Source: Aliisedimentitalea scapharcae
GTDB taxonomy: Bacteria > Pseudomonadota > Alphaproteobacteria > Rhodobacterales > Rhodobacteraceae
Length of the DNA: 64,000 nt
Direction of reading: 5' to 3'
Assembly: GCF_045277565.1 (NCBI RefSeq)
Contig: NZ_CP123584.1
Location: 4,340,001-4,404,000, forward strand
The notes beneath the pieces were generated by a model, which saw only the letters and a list, made by a program, of their open reading frames with translations, did no database searches and had not been told where the DNA came from. A program made the position numbers and the translations under genes. Each line of letters starts with the position of its first letter. Position 1 is the first letter of the stretch. Below, one piece after another: positions 54,105 to 63,536 of the stretch.

Positions 54105-54593
54105 TCACGCGGGCTTTTTGCTGCGCCCCTCGAACAGGACCAAACCCGCCGCTCCGGCAAAGACAAAAATGTCGGCCACATTGAAAACAAACGGGTTTTC
54201 GATGCCACAACACGACATGTTCAAAAAGTCGAGAACATAGCCATACAGCAGCCGGTCCACCACGTTGCCCAGCGCGCCGCCGATCAAAAGACCAGCGCTG
54301 AGCTGCATCAGGCGCCGGGGGTGTGATCGCTGAACCCAGACGGCCACCGCCAGACACACGACCAGCGAAAACCCGATCAACAGCCAGCGGGCGGTATCGG
54401 ACCCTCCGTCAAAGAGCCCGAAATTGATGCCGGTGTTTTCGCCATAGCGAAAATTCAGCAACGGCGGCAGCACGTCGATGCTGCGAATGCGGGACAGCTC
54501 CATCCAGTGAACCACCAGATATTTGCTGGCCTGATCCGCCAAAAAGACCCAAAACCCGGCCCAGAACATCAAACGTGCACCCATCGCAATCAT
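54105..54593 (-). CDS. lspA: Lipoprotein signal peptidase (signal peptidase II)
   Basis: 162 residues, four membrane segments. Catalytic Asp residues lie in GALGNVVDRLLYG and FNVADIFVFAG, with the conserved Asn in RYGENTGINFG. It cleaves prolipoproteins after lipid attachment. It lies between purH and the DUF3035 lipoprotein gene, 3 nt after purH. Confidence 0.95.
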   Translation of the reverse strand: MIAMGARLMFWAGFWVFLADQASKYLVVHWMELSRIRSIDVLPPLLNFRYGENTGINFGLFDGGSDTARWLLIGFSLVVCLAVAVWVQRSHPRRLMQLSAGLLIGGALGNVVDRLLYGYVLDFLNMSCCGIENPFVFNVADIFVFAGAAGLVLFEGRSKKPA

Positions 54594-54596
54594 CCT

Positions 54597-56186
54597 TTAG
54601 TGACGGAAGTGACGCATACCGGTGAACACCATGGCCAGACCTGCGTCATTGGCCGCCTTGATCACCTCGTCGTCACGCATCGACCCACCCGGTTGGATCA
54701 CACAGGTCGCACCTGCGGCGGCGGCTTCCAGCAGTCCGTCCGCAAATGGGAAAAACGCATCCGACGCCACGGCAGATCCTTTGGCGAGACTGTCGGGCAG
54801 ACCCAATTCATTGGCCATGCGCTGCGCCTTGGAGGCGGCGACATTGGCGCTGTCCAGGCGGCTCATCTGGCCAGCCCCCACACCGACGGTTGCATTGTCA
54901 CGGACATAAACGATGGCATTGGATTTGACATGTTTGGCAACTTTCCAGGCAAACAGCAGATCCTGCATTTGCTCTTCGGTCGGGGCCTTTTCGGTCACCA
55001 CCTTCAGATCATCCATACCGATGTATCCGACATCCTTGTCCTGAACCAGCATACCACCGGCAACCTGCTTGTAGGCCACGATGGGCTTGCGCGGGTCGGG
55101 CAGACCATCGGTCAACAGCAGACGCAGGTTCTTCTTGGCGGCAAAGATGGCCTTGGCCTCGTCCGACGCTCCCGGAGCGATCACCACTTCGGTAAAGATC
55201 TCGACGATCTTGGCGGCGGTGTCTGCATCCAGCGGCTGGTTCAGCGCCACAATCCCGCCAAAGGCCGAGGTGCGGTCACAATCAAACGCTTTCTGGTAGG
55301 CGTCGACCAATGTCGCACCGCGGGCCACCCCACAGGGGTTGGCGTGTTTGATGATCGCCACCGCCGCAGTGTCTGCCGGATCGAATTCCGCGACCAGCTC
55401 ATAGGCGGCGTCGGTGTCGTTGATGTTGTTATAGGACAGTTCCTTGCCCTGCAGCTGCACCGCAGTGGCCACACCGGGGCGGTTCGTCCCATCGGTATAG
55501 AACACAGCTTTTTGGTGGCTGTTCTCGCCATACCGCAGAGTCTGTTTCACTTCACCTGCAACGGCCCGACGACGCGGGGCCTCCAGCGCCAGCGCACCAG
55601 CCATCCAGGTCGATACTGCTGCATCATAGGCCGCTGTGCGGGCATAGGCGGTCTGGGCCAGCTTCTGGCGGAACCCGTATGAAGTCTGACCGTCGTTGGC
55701 GTCCAGTTCCGCCAACAGCGCGTCATAATCCTGCACATCCACCACCACGTTCACAAACAGATGGTTTTTCGATGCCGCGCGAATCATCGCCGGGCCGCCA
55801 ATGTCGATGTTTTCGATGCAGGTGTCATAATCGGCACCCTTGGCGACGGTTTCTTCGAACGGATACAGGTTCACCACCAACAGGTCGATGGCACCGATCC
55901 CATGGTCGGTCATCGCCTGAACATGGCTGTCCTTGTCGCGCAGCGCCAACAGACCCCCATGCACCATCGGGTGCAGGGTCTTGACCCGGCCGTCCATCAT
56001 TTCTGGGAACCCGGTGATTTCGGCCACATCCTTGACCATCAACCCGGCATCGCGCAGCGCCTTGGCAGATCCGCCAGTCGACAACAGCTCGACCCCACGG
56101 TCGGCCAATGCCTTTCCCAGCTCGATCAGGCCGGTTTTGTCGGAAACGGAAAGAAGCGCGCGGCGCACGGGATGCAGGTCGGTCAT
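54597..56186 (-). CDS. purH: Bifunctional AICAR formyltransferase/IMP cyclohydrolase
   Basis: 529 residues. N-terminal IMP cyclohydrolase domain ([20 protein letters not shown], then [13 protein letters not shown]) and C-terminal AICAR transformylase domain with [20 protein letters not shown] and the end FTGMRHFRH. It performs the last two steps of purine synthesis. AAGGA lies upstream of the ATG. Confidence 0.97.
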   Translation of the reverse strand: MTDLHPVRRALLSVSDKTGLIELGKALADRGVELLSTGGSAKALRDAGLMVKDVAEITGFPEMMDGRVKTLHPMVHGGLLALRDKDSHVQAMTDHGIGAIDLLVVNLYPFEETVAKGADYDTCIENIDIGGPAMIRAASKNHLFVNVVVDVQDYDALLAELDANDGQTSYGFRQKLAQTAYARTAAYDAAVSTWMAGALALEAPRRRAVAGEVKQTLRYGENSHQKAVFYTDGTNRPGVATAVQLQGKELSYNNINDTDAAYELVAEFDPADTAAVAIIKHANPCGVARGATLVDAYQKAFDCDRTSAFGGIVALNQPLDADTAAKIVEIFTEVVIAPGASDEAKAIFAAKKNLRLLLTDGLPDPRKPIVAYKQVAGGMLVQDKDVGYIGMDDLKVVTEKAPTEEQMQDLLFAWKVAKHVKSNAIVYVRDNATVGVGAGQMSRLDSANVAASKAQRMANELGLPDSLAKGSAVASDAFFPFADGLLEAAAAGATCVIQPGGSMRDDEVIKAANDAGLAMVFTGMRHFRH

Positions 56187-56210
56187 ATCTTGGCAGTCCT
56201 TCGTGAAGGC

Positions 56211-57953
56211 TTATTCGGTAAAATCGGGTTCGTCCCGGTTCAGGTCACGCACCGCAATTGCAGTCTCCTGCGCTTTGCTTAACGTCCACCGGATGCGGGT
56301 CGCATACTCCATTGCGCGCCCGGATAGAACGATCTGTTTTGTCGCGCGCGGCTTTAAACGGCCTTTTTCCAGATAAACAGAGGGTTCCAGCCCCAATTCT
56401 GCAATCCCATCGTGGCGAAAGACCCAGATTTCCCCACTTTTGAGCGCCATCGACACCGCAGCACCGCCCAGATCCAGCGCCGCATCCACGTCCGGATGCA
56501 AATGCAGACGGATATCAAACCCGATTCCCTGCAACTTCATCGCGTCCATTGTCTGGTCGAATTGACGTTTGGACGCATCATCCATCGCCAGCAACATGTC
56601 TTCGCCTGCCACCCCCCGCCCATCAAAAGACAACTCCAGCGTGCGCGCGTGGGTCAGCCCGAATTGGCGGGCATAGCCATCGTGCCCGCCCTGGAACCGG
56701 AACCCGTCGCTGATCTCGTTCAACTCGAACGGAACATCCTTGGGCCCTTCGATCAGGGCTTCGTACCCGGTGCCTTTTTGCGGCGCGGCCAGACGGGCGC
56801 TGGAATGACCGTCCAGACACAATGTCGAATGCGACGGGGTTGCCCGCCCGGCACGGCGCCATTCCACGCCAAAGGTTTCACCCGAACCGCAATTGACAAT
56901 CAACGGCCTGCGTCCCGACGTCAGTTCAAACGCCAATGTCGATGCATGGGCATTGTGCGAGGCTGCGGATTTCGGAGGGCGCGACGCATCCACGATGACC
57001 GACGTCCGCCTGGCCGAGATCCGCGCATATCCCATCGCCAAACCGTTGGCATGGCGCTCCACCACATGGCTGGCTGCCAGCGCATGATCCAACCGCCCTT
57101 CCAGCCCGCGACCACCACCGTGGAACCGCGCCAACCCACCATCTGCATGGCGCAGGGTCCGCAGGGTCGGCGCAATCCGCTCAATCGCCGCCGTATGTGC
57201 AGGGGGCACACCGCGCCCGGCCTCGTGCAGCGCTGCCGCCGCCCAGGTGAGCAGGGTGAACACTTCCAGCAATTCTTCGGGGTTGCGCGTCGGGAGACCA
57301 CCCTGGCCATCAATCTGGACCTCGCATTCATGCGCCAGCGCCCGCACTGCCGGGTCGGCCAGATCCTCGCGTCCTTCCAATGCCAATCCCGCATAGATCA
57401 ACCCGGTCAGCGCCTCGAACCGGGGCAATCCCGGCGATGCGCCCTTCCAGCGTTTGGACAGAAACCAGGTCTGCTGGGACAAGGACCGGAACAACGCGTT
57501 GCTTTGATCCCCCTGCGCGCCGCGCAACAGAAACACGGCGTGGTTGATCCAACGGATCACGCGGCGTCCGGTCAAATCCGGGGTCCACCCCGGCCCCTGC
57601 CCGTCGCCATGCGCCTCGATCCAGCCCCAGACCCATTTCTGGGCCTTTTCGCGCGCCGAAAAATCTCCGACCGCAGCCAGATCATCCAGCCAGGCAAACC
57701 CATGGCGTTCTGCGTCAAAATCAAAATTCGGGGCCTGAACATCCCACAACCCGGTGTCTTTGGATTCGACCAGAAAACCCGCGAACAGCAAATTGCCCGC
57801 CACCATCTGACGGCCCCGGGCGAAACTGCCCACGGTGCGCGGTTCAGGTTGTGACACGAATCCCTTTGCTGCGCGCTGACGCCGGGCCAATCGCGCAAAG
57901 AGACTGTTCAGCAGCCGGGTACGTCGGCTGGCCATCTTTCCAGGGTAGGACAT
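56211..57953 (-). CDS. Heparinase II/III-like protein
   Basis: 580 residues from ATG at 57953 (GAGG 9 nt upstream); in-frame starts as far out as 58031 and as near as 57933 remain possible. N-terminal helical part has GSFARGRQMVAGNLLFAG; the C-terminal beta-rich part has GCGSGETFGVEWRRAGRATP-type sequence (VNCGSGETFGVEWRR) and STLCLDGHSSARL, typical of the heparinase II/III family in alphaproteobacteria. These are polysaccharide lyases or relatives, possibly acting on cell-envelope glycans. No signal peptide is evident. It lies between rsmB and purH. Confidence 0.75.
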   Translation of the reverse strand: MSYPGKMASRRTRLLNSLFARLARRQRAAKGFVSQPEPRTVGSFARGRQMVAGNLLFAGFLVESKDTGLWDVQAPNFDFDAERHGFAWLDDLAAVGDFSAREKAQKWVWGWIEAHGDGQGPGWTPDLTGRRVIRWINHAVFLLRGAQGDQSNALFRSLSQQTWFLSKRWKGASPGLPRFEALTGLIYAGLALEGREDLADPAVRALAHECEVQIDGQGGLPTRNPEELLEVFTLLTWAAAALHEAGRGVPPAHTAAIERIAPTLRTLRHADGGLARFHGGGRGLEGRLDHALAASHVVERHANGLAMGYARISARRTSVIVDASRPPKSAASHNAHASTLAFELTSGRRPLIVNCGSGETFGVEWRRAGRATPSHSTLCLDGHSSARLAAPQKGTGYEALIEGPKDVPFELNEISDGFRFQGGHDGYARQFGLTHARTLELSFDGRGVAGEDMLLAMDDASKRQFDQTMDAMKLQGIGFDIRLHLHPDVDAALDLGGAAVSMALKSGEIWVFRHDGIAELGLEPSVYLEKGRLKPRATKQIVLSGRAMEYATRIRWTLSKAQETAIAVRDLNRDEPDFTE

Positions 57954-58043
57954 GCTCTGTTGCCTCATACGCTCTTTGGCGTTTGCGGCCAGCATAGCGG
58001 GTGCCGGATCACGTGTCACCGACTTATCCACCTTGCAGAAGGC

Positions 58044-59345
58044 TCAGGCGGCTTTCTGCAGGCAGGCGATGTAAAACCCGTCCATTCCGCCCAAATCAGC
58101 CCAGAAATCAGGGCGCAAGCGCAATCCGCCTTCTTCGGTTACCCAGGCCGGATCCACCCCGGGCAGGAGCAACGCCTCGCGGTTCACCGACATGTCCTCG
58201 AACATATCCAACGCCTCTTCGACCTGGCATTCGCCTTCGTCGGGCAGCAGCGAACAGGTGCAATAGACCAAACGCCCGCCGGGTTTCACCAGCCCCCAGG
58301 CATGGGCCAGCATCTGCGCCTGCAATTCAATCAACGCGCCAAATTCCGATCCGTCCTTGGCATGGGGCAGATCCGGATGGCGGCGCATGGTCCCGGTTGC
58401 AGAACAGGGCGCGTCCAGCAATACGGCGTCATACTGACCCGCCTGTTCCAGCGCATCCCCGACAACCAGCGTTGCGCTCAACCCGGTCCGCTCCAGATTC
58501 TCCCGCACCCGCGCCATGCGGCCTTCGGACAAATCACACGCCGTGACATCCGCCCCCGCGGCGGCCACCTGCAACGTCTTGCCCCCCGGTGCGGCACACA
58601 GATCAATCACCGCCTCACCGGGCTGCGCGTTCAAAACCCGCGCAGGGATCGCAGCGGCAGCATCCTGAACCCACCAATCACCGGCATCATATCCCGGCAG
58701 CCCTGATACCTGGCCGGCATTGTCCAATCGAACAGACCCGGTGGCCAGCACCTGGCCACCCAATGCCGTCAGATCCAAGCCAGGTTTGCCCGAAATGTCC
58801 AATGGCGCGCCGGTGAATTGGGCCAATTCCATCCCCGCCACCGCGGGCGCACCCCAGGCCTGGACCAAAGGCGCGCGCAGCCATTTCGGCAGGCGCGGCA
58901 CCCGCAACCGGTTCCACTCGACCGGGACCTCCTCGGCCATCTTGCGCAAAACCGCATTGACCAACCCTTTGAGCTGGCCGTGACGCCGGTGTTTGCCGAT
59001 GATCTCGACCATCGCATTCACCACCCCATGGCTGGCCGCTCCATGGGCCAGCTCCACGGTGCCCAACCGCAAGGCATTGCGCACCATCAACGGTGGATTC
59101 TTGCGCAGGTGCTTGTCCAACAACCGATCCGCCCGCTCCATCCCGCGGAGGGTTTCCAAAGCCAACCGTTGCGCGCGCGCCCGATCTTCGGGTGGCAGCT
59201 TGTCCAGCATGCCGGCGCTCAGACATTCCGACAGCAACCGCCCCTCACCCAGAATCTGATCAAGCAACTGGATCGCGCTGCGCCGCGCCTGAGTGGCAGC
59301 CTGTGCGGCGGCCCGTGTGGCGGCCTGTGGGACAGATTGGGACAT
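58044..59345 (-). CDS. rsmB: RsmB/NOP-family RNA methyltransferase
   Basis: 433 residues. N-terminal NusB-like domain (about 20-150), then the methyltransferase core with SAM site CAAPGGKT, the LLDAPCSATGTMRRHPD catalytic Cys region and CTCSLLPDEGE. It methylates cytosine-5 of 16S rRNA (m5C967 in E. coli) or a related position. AAGGAGCC precedes the ATG. The assignment to RsmB itself rather than a paralogue is likely from the NusB domain. Confidence 0.88.
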   Translation of the reverse strand: MSQSVPQAATRAAAQAATQARRSAIQLLDQILGEGRLLSECLSAGMLDKLPPEDRARAQRLALETLRGMERADRLLDKHLRKNPPLMVRNALRLGTVELAHGAASHGVVNAMVEIIGKHRRHGQLKGLVNAVLRKMAEEVPVEWNRLRVPRLPKWLRAPLVQAWGAPAVAGMELAQFTGAPLDISGKPGLDLTALGGQVLATGSVRLDNAGQVSGLPGYDAGDWWVQDAAAAIPARVLNAQPGEAVIDLCAAPGGKTLQVAAAGADVTACDLSEGRMARVRENLERTGLSATLVVGDALEQAGQYDAVLLDAPCSATGTMRRHPDLPHAKDGSEFGALIELQAQMLAHAWGLVKPGGRLVYCTCSLLPDEGECQVEEALDMFEDMSVNREALLLPGVDPAWVTEEGGLRLRPDFWADLGGMDGFYIACLQKAA

Positions 59346-59419
59346 TTTGGCTCCTTGGCGCTGGGTTGTGCCGGTACGACGGGGGCGTATATCATGACAT
59401 CAGGATAAAGGAACCCGCG

Positions 59420-59611
59420 ATGAGCGATCAGCCCACACCAGATACCACAGACCTGCCCCCCGCCGCCCAGCGCGCCCTGGCCGAAGCCGACGCCCGTCGC
59501 AAGGCGGCCGCAAAACAGGACGCCCTTCCAAAGGAGCTGGGTGGACGCGACGGCCCGGACCCGGCCCGGTATGGCGATTGGGAAAAAAAGGGCATTGCCA
59601 TAGATTTTTAA
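59420..59611 (+). CDS. DUF1674 protein, SDHAF4-like
   Basis: 63 residues from ATG at 59420 (AAAGGAA 6-7 nt upstream). The C-terminal GGRDGPDPARYGDWEKKGIA motif, ending in IDF, is that of DUF1674, whose mitochondrial relative is SDHAF4, an assembly factor for flavinylated succinate dehydrogenase. The N-terminus is low-complexity. It is alone on the plus strand, convergent with dapB. Confidence 0.85.
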   Translation: MSDQPTPDTTDLPPAAQRALAEADARRKAAAKQDALPKELGGRDGPDPARYGDWEKKGIAIDF

Positions 59612-59635
59612 GACACCCCGCAAGCGACGGGATCA

Positions 59636-59735
59636 GGGGGCTCTGCCCCCTCGGCCTTTGGCCTCACCCCCGGAGTTTTTCCGCGAGATGAAGCCGCAGA
59701 GCCAGCGCTCCCTTTCATCTTGCCTGAAAAACTCC
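59636..59735. repeat. Compound palindromic element between DUF1674 and dapB
   Basis: GGGGGC-TCT-GCCCCC (59636-59650) and GGCC-TTT-GGCC (59653-59663), then a nested pair: GGAGTTTTTC (59672-59681) with GAAAAACTCC (59726-59735), and inside it AGATGAA (59686-59692) with TTCATCT (59714-59720). It lies in a convergent gap and may end both transcripts. It resembles an intergenic repeat class of Rhodobacteraceae. Confidence 0.6.
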
Positions 59736-59776
59736 CGCCGGAGGCAGCGGCCACTGGCCGCTTTCGGTCTCGAGTA

Positions 59777-60586
59777 TCAGAGCCCCAGCACATCCACCAT
59801 GTCATAGGCACCCGGTGTTTTGTCCTGCCCCCACAGCGCCGCCTTGAGCGCCCCGCGGGCAAAGATCGCACGGTCCGTTGCCATGTGGCGCAAGATGATG
59901 CGCTCTCCGGCAGCTGCGAACAGAACGTCGTGTTCGCCAACAATATCGCCACCGCGAATCGCGGTGAACCCGATGTCGCCGCGGTTGCGGGCCCCTGTGA
60001 TGCCGTCACGGCCCCGATCCGACACATCGTTCAGGGCCACGCCGCGCCCTTCGGCAGCGGCCTCGCCCAGCATCAGCGCCGTCCCGGATGGCGCGTCCAC
60101 CTTGTGGTGGTGGTGGGCTTCGATCACCTCGATGTCGAAATCTTCGTCCAGCGCGGCGGCGACCTTTTTGGTCAGCTGCACCAACAGGTTCACACCCAGG
60201 CTCATGTTGCCCGCCCGCACGATCACCGCGTGGCGCGATGCCGGTTCCAACGCGGCGATTTCCGCGTCACTCATGCCGGTGGTGCCAATCACATGCACAC
60301 AGCGCGCCTGAGCCGCCAGCGCCGCAAATTCCAGCGTTGCCTGGGGGGCCGTGAAATCAATCACCGCCTGCGCCTGCGAAAACGCCTCGAGCGCATCATC
60401 GGTCGCAATCACGCCAATGGCCGCGCCACCCATGGCCTCGCCCACGTCGCGGCCGACCCAATCGTGCCCGGGCCGTTCGACAGCCCCGACCAGGGTTGCC
60501 TTGTCGCTCTCCATCACCGTTTTGATCAGCATCTGTCCCATGCGGCCCGATGCTCCGGTAATCACGATCCCTGGCTTGTGCGTCAT
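59777..60586 (-). CDS. dapB: 4-hydroxy-tetrahydrodipicolinate reductase
   Basis: 269 residues from ATG at 60586 (AAGGAG 7-8 nt upstream); the frame to 60694 overlaps rbfA and is not used. NAD(P)H-binding GASGRMGQM at the N-terminus and the substrate motif [16 protein letters not shown]. It reduces dihydrodipicolinate in lysine and diaminopimelate synthesis. Divergent from rbfA by 87 bp. Confidence 0.96.
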   Translation of the reverse strand: MTHKPGIVITGASGRMGQMLIKTVMESDKATLVGAVERPGHDWVGRDVGEAMGGAAIGVIATDDALEAFSQAQAVIDFTAPQATLEFAALAAQARCVHVIGTTGMSDAEIAALEPASRHAVIVRAGNMSLGVNLLVQLTKKVAAALDEDFDIEVIEAHHHHKVDAPSGTALMLGEAAAEGRGVALNDVSDRGRDGITGARNRGDIGFTAIRGGDIVGEHDVLFAAAGERIILRHMATDRAIFARGALKAALWGQDKTPGAYDMVDVLGL

Positions 60587-60673
60587 CTTGCGGCTCCTTA
60601 TTTGTCGCGTTTCCTCTCCTATCCTCTCGCGCGCGGCTTGGCAAAGCCCCGGTTTCGGCATAGATCGTGAGTT

Positions 60674-61069
60674 ATGGCTAAGAACAAATCCCAAACTGGT
60701 ACCGGTCCATCGCAGCGACAGCTGCGTGTGGGCGAATTGATTCGCAGAATCCTGTCAGAGATTCTGATGCGCGGCGAGGTGCACGACACCGATCTCAATC
60801 GCATGTCGATTACGGTGGGCGAGGTTCAGGTCACCGGAGACCTGGGGATCGCGACCGCTTATGTCCTGCCGTTGGGCGGACAGGGCAAGGACGACGTGCT
60901 GAAACTGCTCGCCCGCAACAAGGGCGAATTGCGCCACATGATCGGCAAGCAGCTGGATCTGCGGTTCACACCTGACCTGCGGTTCCGGCTGGATGAAACA
61001 TTTGACCGGATGGACGATACCCGGCGCATGTTGGAACAGGACGCGGTGCGCCGCGATCTCGAAGATTGA
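60674..61069 (+). CDS. rbfA: Ribosome-binding factor A
   Basis: 131 residues. Core [19 protein letters not shown], then the KH-like domain and [20 protein letters not shown]. It matures the 30S subunit and helps cold adaptation. Its TGA overlaps the TTG start of the next gene. The rbfA-truB neighbourhood is classical, here with one gene between. Confidence 0.95.
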   Translation: MAKNKSQTGTGPSQRQLRVGELIRRILSEILMRGEVHDTDLNRMSITVGEVQVTGDLGIATAYVLPLGGQGKDDVLKLLARNKGELRHMIGKQLDLRFTPDLRFRLDETFDRMDDTRRMLEQDAVRRDLED

Positions 61070-61800
61070 CTCTCCGGCTGCTCTGCCTGGTGCTGGGGCT
61101 GGCCGCAGGGCCGCTGGCCGCGGCAGAGTGCCGGAACATCACATTTGACGACACCCGATATACGGTTTGTGACATCGACACGGCCCGCGAAGATCTGCGG
61201 CTGTTTCTACACGATGACGACGGTCAGATCCTGGGCCAGTTCGGGCGCATCAACGCACAGCTGAGCCCCCAGGGCGCGCGCCTTGGCTTTGCCATGAATG
61301 CCGGGATGTACCATTCGGACCGCTCACCCGTCGGTCACTATGTCGAAAACGGCCAGGAGCGCATGCGGGTGATCCCAAATGCCGGGCCCGGCAATTTCGG
61401 CCTCCTGCCAAACGGCGTGTTCTGCATTCGCGACACCCGCGCCGATGTGATCGAAACACGGGATTATATGGCCCGGACCCCGGATTGTACCTATGCCACC
61501 CAATCCGGCCCGATGCTGGTGATTGATGGCGACCTGCACCCACGGTTCCTGCCGGATTCTACCTCACGCTATCTGCGGAACGGGGTCGGCACCACGGCGG
61601 ACGGCTCCCGCGCGGTGTTTGCGATTTCGCGCGATACCGTGACCTTCCACGAATTTGGCCGCCTGTTCCGCGATTATCTGAAACTGCCGAACGCCCTGTA
61701 TTTCGACGGTAATATCTCACGGCTCTATGCACCGGATCTGCGGCGCAATGATGCCGGATTTGCCATGGGTCCCATTGTCGGCGTGGTTGTGGCCGACTGA
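61066..61800 (+). CDS. DUF2233 / phosphodiester glycosidase-like secreted protein
   Basis: 244 residues from TTG at 61066 overlapping the rbfA stop. Signal peptide [18 protein letters not shown]. The NAGPA/DUF2233-type pattern is present: [65 protein letters not shown]. Relatives cleave phosphodiester-linked sugars in uncovering enzymes or are periplasmic glycosidases; the substrate here is unknown. It sits between rbfA and truB in the same transcription direction. Confidence 0.8.
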   Translation: MTLRLLCLVLGLAAGPLAAAECRNITFDDTRYTVCDIDTAREDLRLFLHDDDGQILGQFGRINAQLSPQGARLGFAMNAGMYHSDRSPVGHYVENGQERMRVIPNAGPGNFGLLPNGVFCIRDTRADVIETRDYMARTPDCTYATQSGPMLVIDGDLHPRFLPDSTSRYLRNGVGTTADGSRAVFAISRDTVTFHEFGRLFRDYLKLPNALYFDGNISRLYAPDLRRNDAGFAMGPIVGVVVAD

Positions 61801-61921
61801 CCACTCGGCCCGCGATCGGGGCGGCGATCGGGCCATCGTCCCTGTCAGGGGTCTTCACTGCAATTGACAGACCGGTCCGGGTGGGGTACCCGGCGCGCCT
61901 TGTCTGGAACTGGGGGCTATC

Positions 61922-62836
61922 ATGGGACGCAAACGCAAGGGACGCGATATTTCGGGCTGGCTCGTGGTGGACAAACCCGCCGGGGTCACATCGACCACCG
62001 TGGTGAACAAGGTGCGCTGGGCGTTCAACGCGAACAAGGCCGGCCACGCCGGCACCCTGGACCCGGATGCAACCGGCGTTCTGGCTGTCGCTCTGGGCGA
62101 AGCGACCAAGACCGTCCCTTATATTACCGACGCGCTCAAGGCCTATACCTTTACCGTGCGGCTGGGACAGTCGACCAACACCGATGACGCCGAAGGCGAA
62201 GTGATCGCGCAATCCGATGACCGCCCGTCCGACGCGGCAATCAAAGAGGCCCTGCTGCCCTTCCTGGGCGACGTCATGCAGGTTCCACCGAAATTTTCCG
62301 CGGTCAAGATCGACGGCCAGCGCGCCTATAAACTGGCCCGCGATGGCGAAGACATCACACTGGCCGCCCGGCCGCTGTGGGTCGAGGAACTGGTCATGAC
62401 CGACCGCCCCGACGCCGATCACGTCACCCTGGAAATGACCTGCGGCAAGGGCGGTTATGTCCGCTCTATCGCGCGGGACCTGGGGGCGGCACTGGGCTGT
62501 CATGGTCATGTGCGCGAATTGCGCCGCATCTGGTCGGGCCCCTTTGATGCCGCTGACGGGCTGACCTGGGACCGGATCGAAGAATTGGCCCGCACGCCGG
62601 ACCTGGACAACTACCTGCGTCCGCTCGAAGAAGGCTTGGCTGATCTGCCCGAACTGAAATGCCAACCCGAAGGGGCCACCCGGTTGCGCAACGGCAATCC
62701 CGGCATGGTCCTGCCGACAACAGATGTCGAATACGGAGACGAAGCCTGGGCATCATATCAGGGACGTCCGGTGGCTGTGGGGCGGTATAAATCCGGTGAA
62801 CTGCACCCCAGCCGCGTCTTCAACCTGCCCGACTGA
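61922..62836 (+). CDS. truB: tRNA pseudouridine(55) synthase
   Basis: 304 residues. Catalytic Asp lies in [16 protein letters not shown]; substrate motif [19 protein letters not shown]. It makes pseudouridine 55 in the T-loop of tRNAs. The 121-bp gap upstream holds a GC-rich stem but no clear promoter, so it is probably expressed with rbfA. Confidence 0.96.
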   Translation: MGRKRKGRDISGWLVVDKPAGVTSTTVVNKVRWAFNANKAGHAGTLDPDATGVLAVALGEATKTVPYITDALKAYTFTVRLGQSTNTDDAEGEVIAQSDDRPSDAAIKEALLPFLGDVMQVPPKFSAVKIDGQRAYKLARDGEDITLAARPLWVEELVMTDRPDADHVTLEMTCGKGGYVRSIARDLGAALGCHGHVRELRRIWSGPFDAADGLTWDRIEELARTPDLDNYLRPLEEGLADLPELKCQPEGATRLRNGNPGMVLPTTDVEYGDEAWASYQGRPVAVGRYKSGELHPSRVFNLPD

Positions 62837-62918
62837 ACCGACAAACAGGGGAGCCGACAATCGGGGCGGGCGGGTAAACCGGGTTGGCCACAGACCGGAT
62901 TGCCCGTAGAACATCCCG

Positions 62919-63452
62919 ATGATCACCCGCTCCCATACCAAAGGCGACGCCCCGTCGACCGCCGTCTATTCCGATTGCGAACGCTATCGCTACAGCCTGA
63001 CACGGGTGTGGGATCCGGCCGGGCAGCGGGTGAATTTTGTCATGCTGAACCCGTCCAAAGCCACCGAGGTTCAAAACGATCCGACCATCGAACGCTGCGA
63101 ACGTCGGGCCCGGGCGCTGGGGTTTGGCGGCTTTTGTGCGACCAATATCTTTGCCTGGCGGGACACTGACCCGCGCAACATGCGCTCCGCGTCCGACCCC
63201 GTCGGAGCCGACAATGATCAGGCCATCCTGAAGGCTGCCGATTGGGCGGACCAGATCATCGCCGCCTGGGGAACCCATGGGGCGCACCGTCACCGCGGCA
63301 CAGCCGTGGAACAGATGCTGCGGTCGCGCGGGATCGACCTCCACCATCTGGGACTCAGCAAGGCAGGACACCCGAAACACCCTCTGTATATCGCCTATGT
63401 CCAGCGCCCATGCCCATGGGTTGTGGCCGATGGGGCGACAATCGACCGTTAA
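62919..63452 (+). CDS. DUF1643 protein
   Basis: 177 residues. Typical DUF1643 features: VMLNPSKATEVQNDPTIERC, CATNIFAWRDTDPRNMRSA, AAWGTHGAHRHRG and a C-terminal HPLYIAYVQRPCPW. Function unknown; homologues are often annotated only by domain. 82 nt after truB on the same strand. Confidence 0.85.
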   Translation: MITRSHTKGDAPSTAVYSDCERYRYSLTRVWDPAGQRVNFVMLNPSKATEVQNDPTIERCERRARALGFGGFCATNIFAWRDTDPRNMRSASDPVGADNDQAILKAADWADQIIAAWGTHGAHRHRGTAVEQMLRSRGIDLHHLGLSKAGHPKHPLYIAYVQRPCPWVVADGATIDR

Positions 63453-63536
63453 CCGGGTTGCGCGATTGGCTTTGACCAACCCCACCGAAATGGCCGATGA
63501 TGACTATGGGGCGCAATATGCGTGGAGTGTGGTGTT

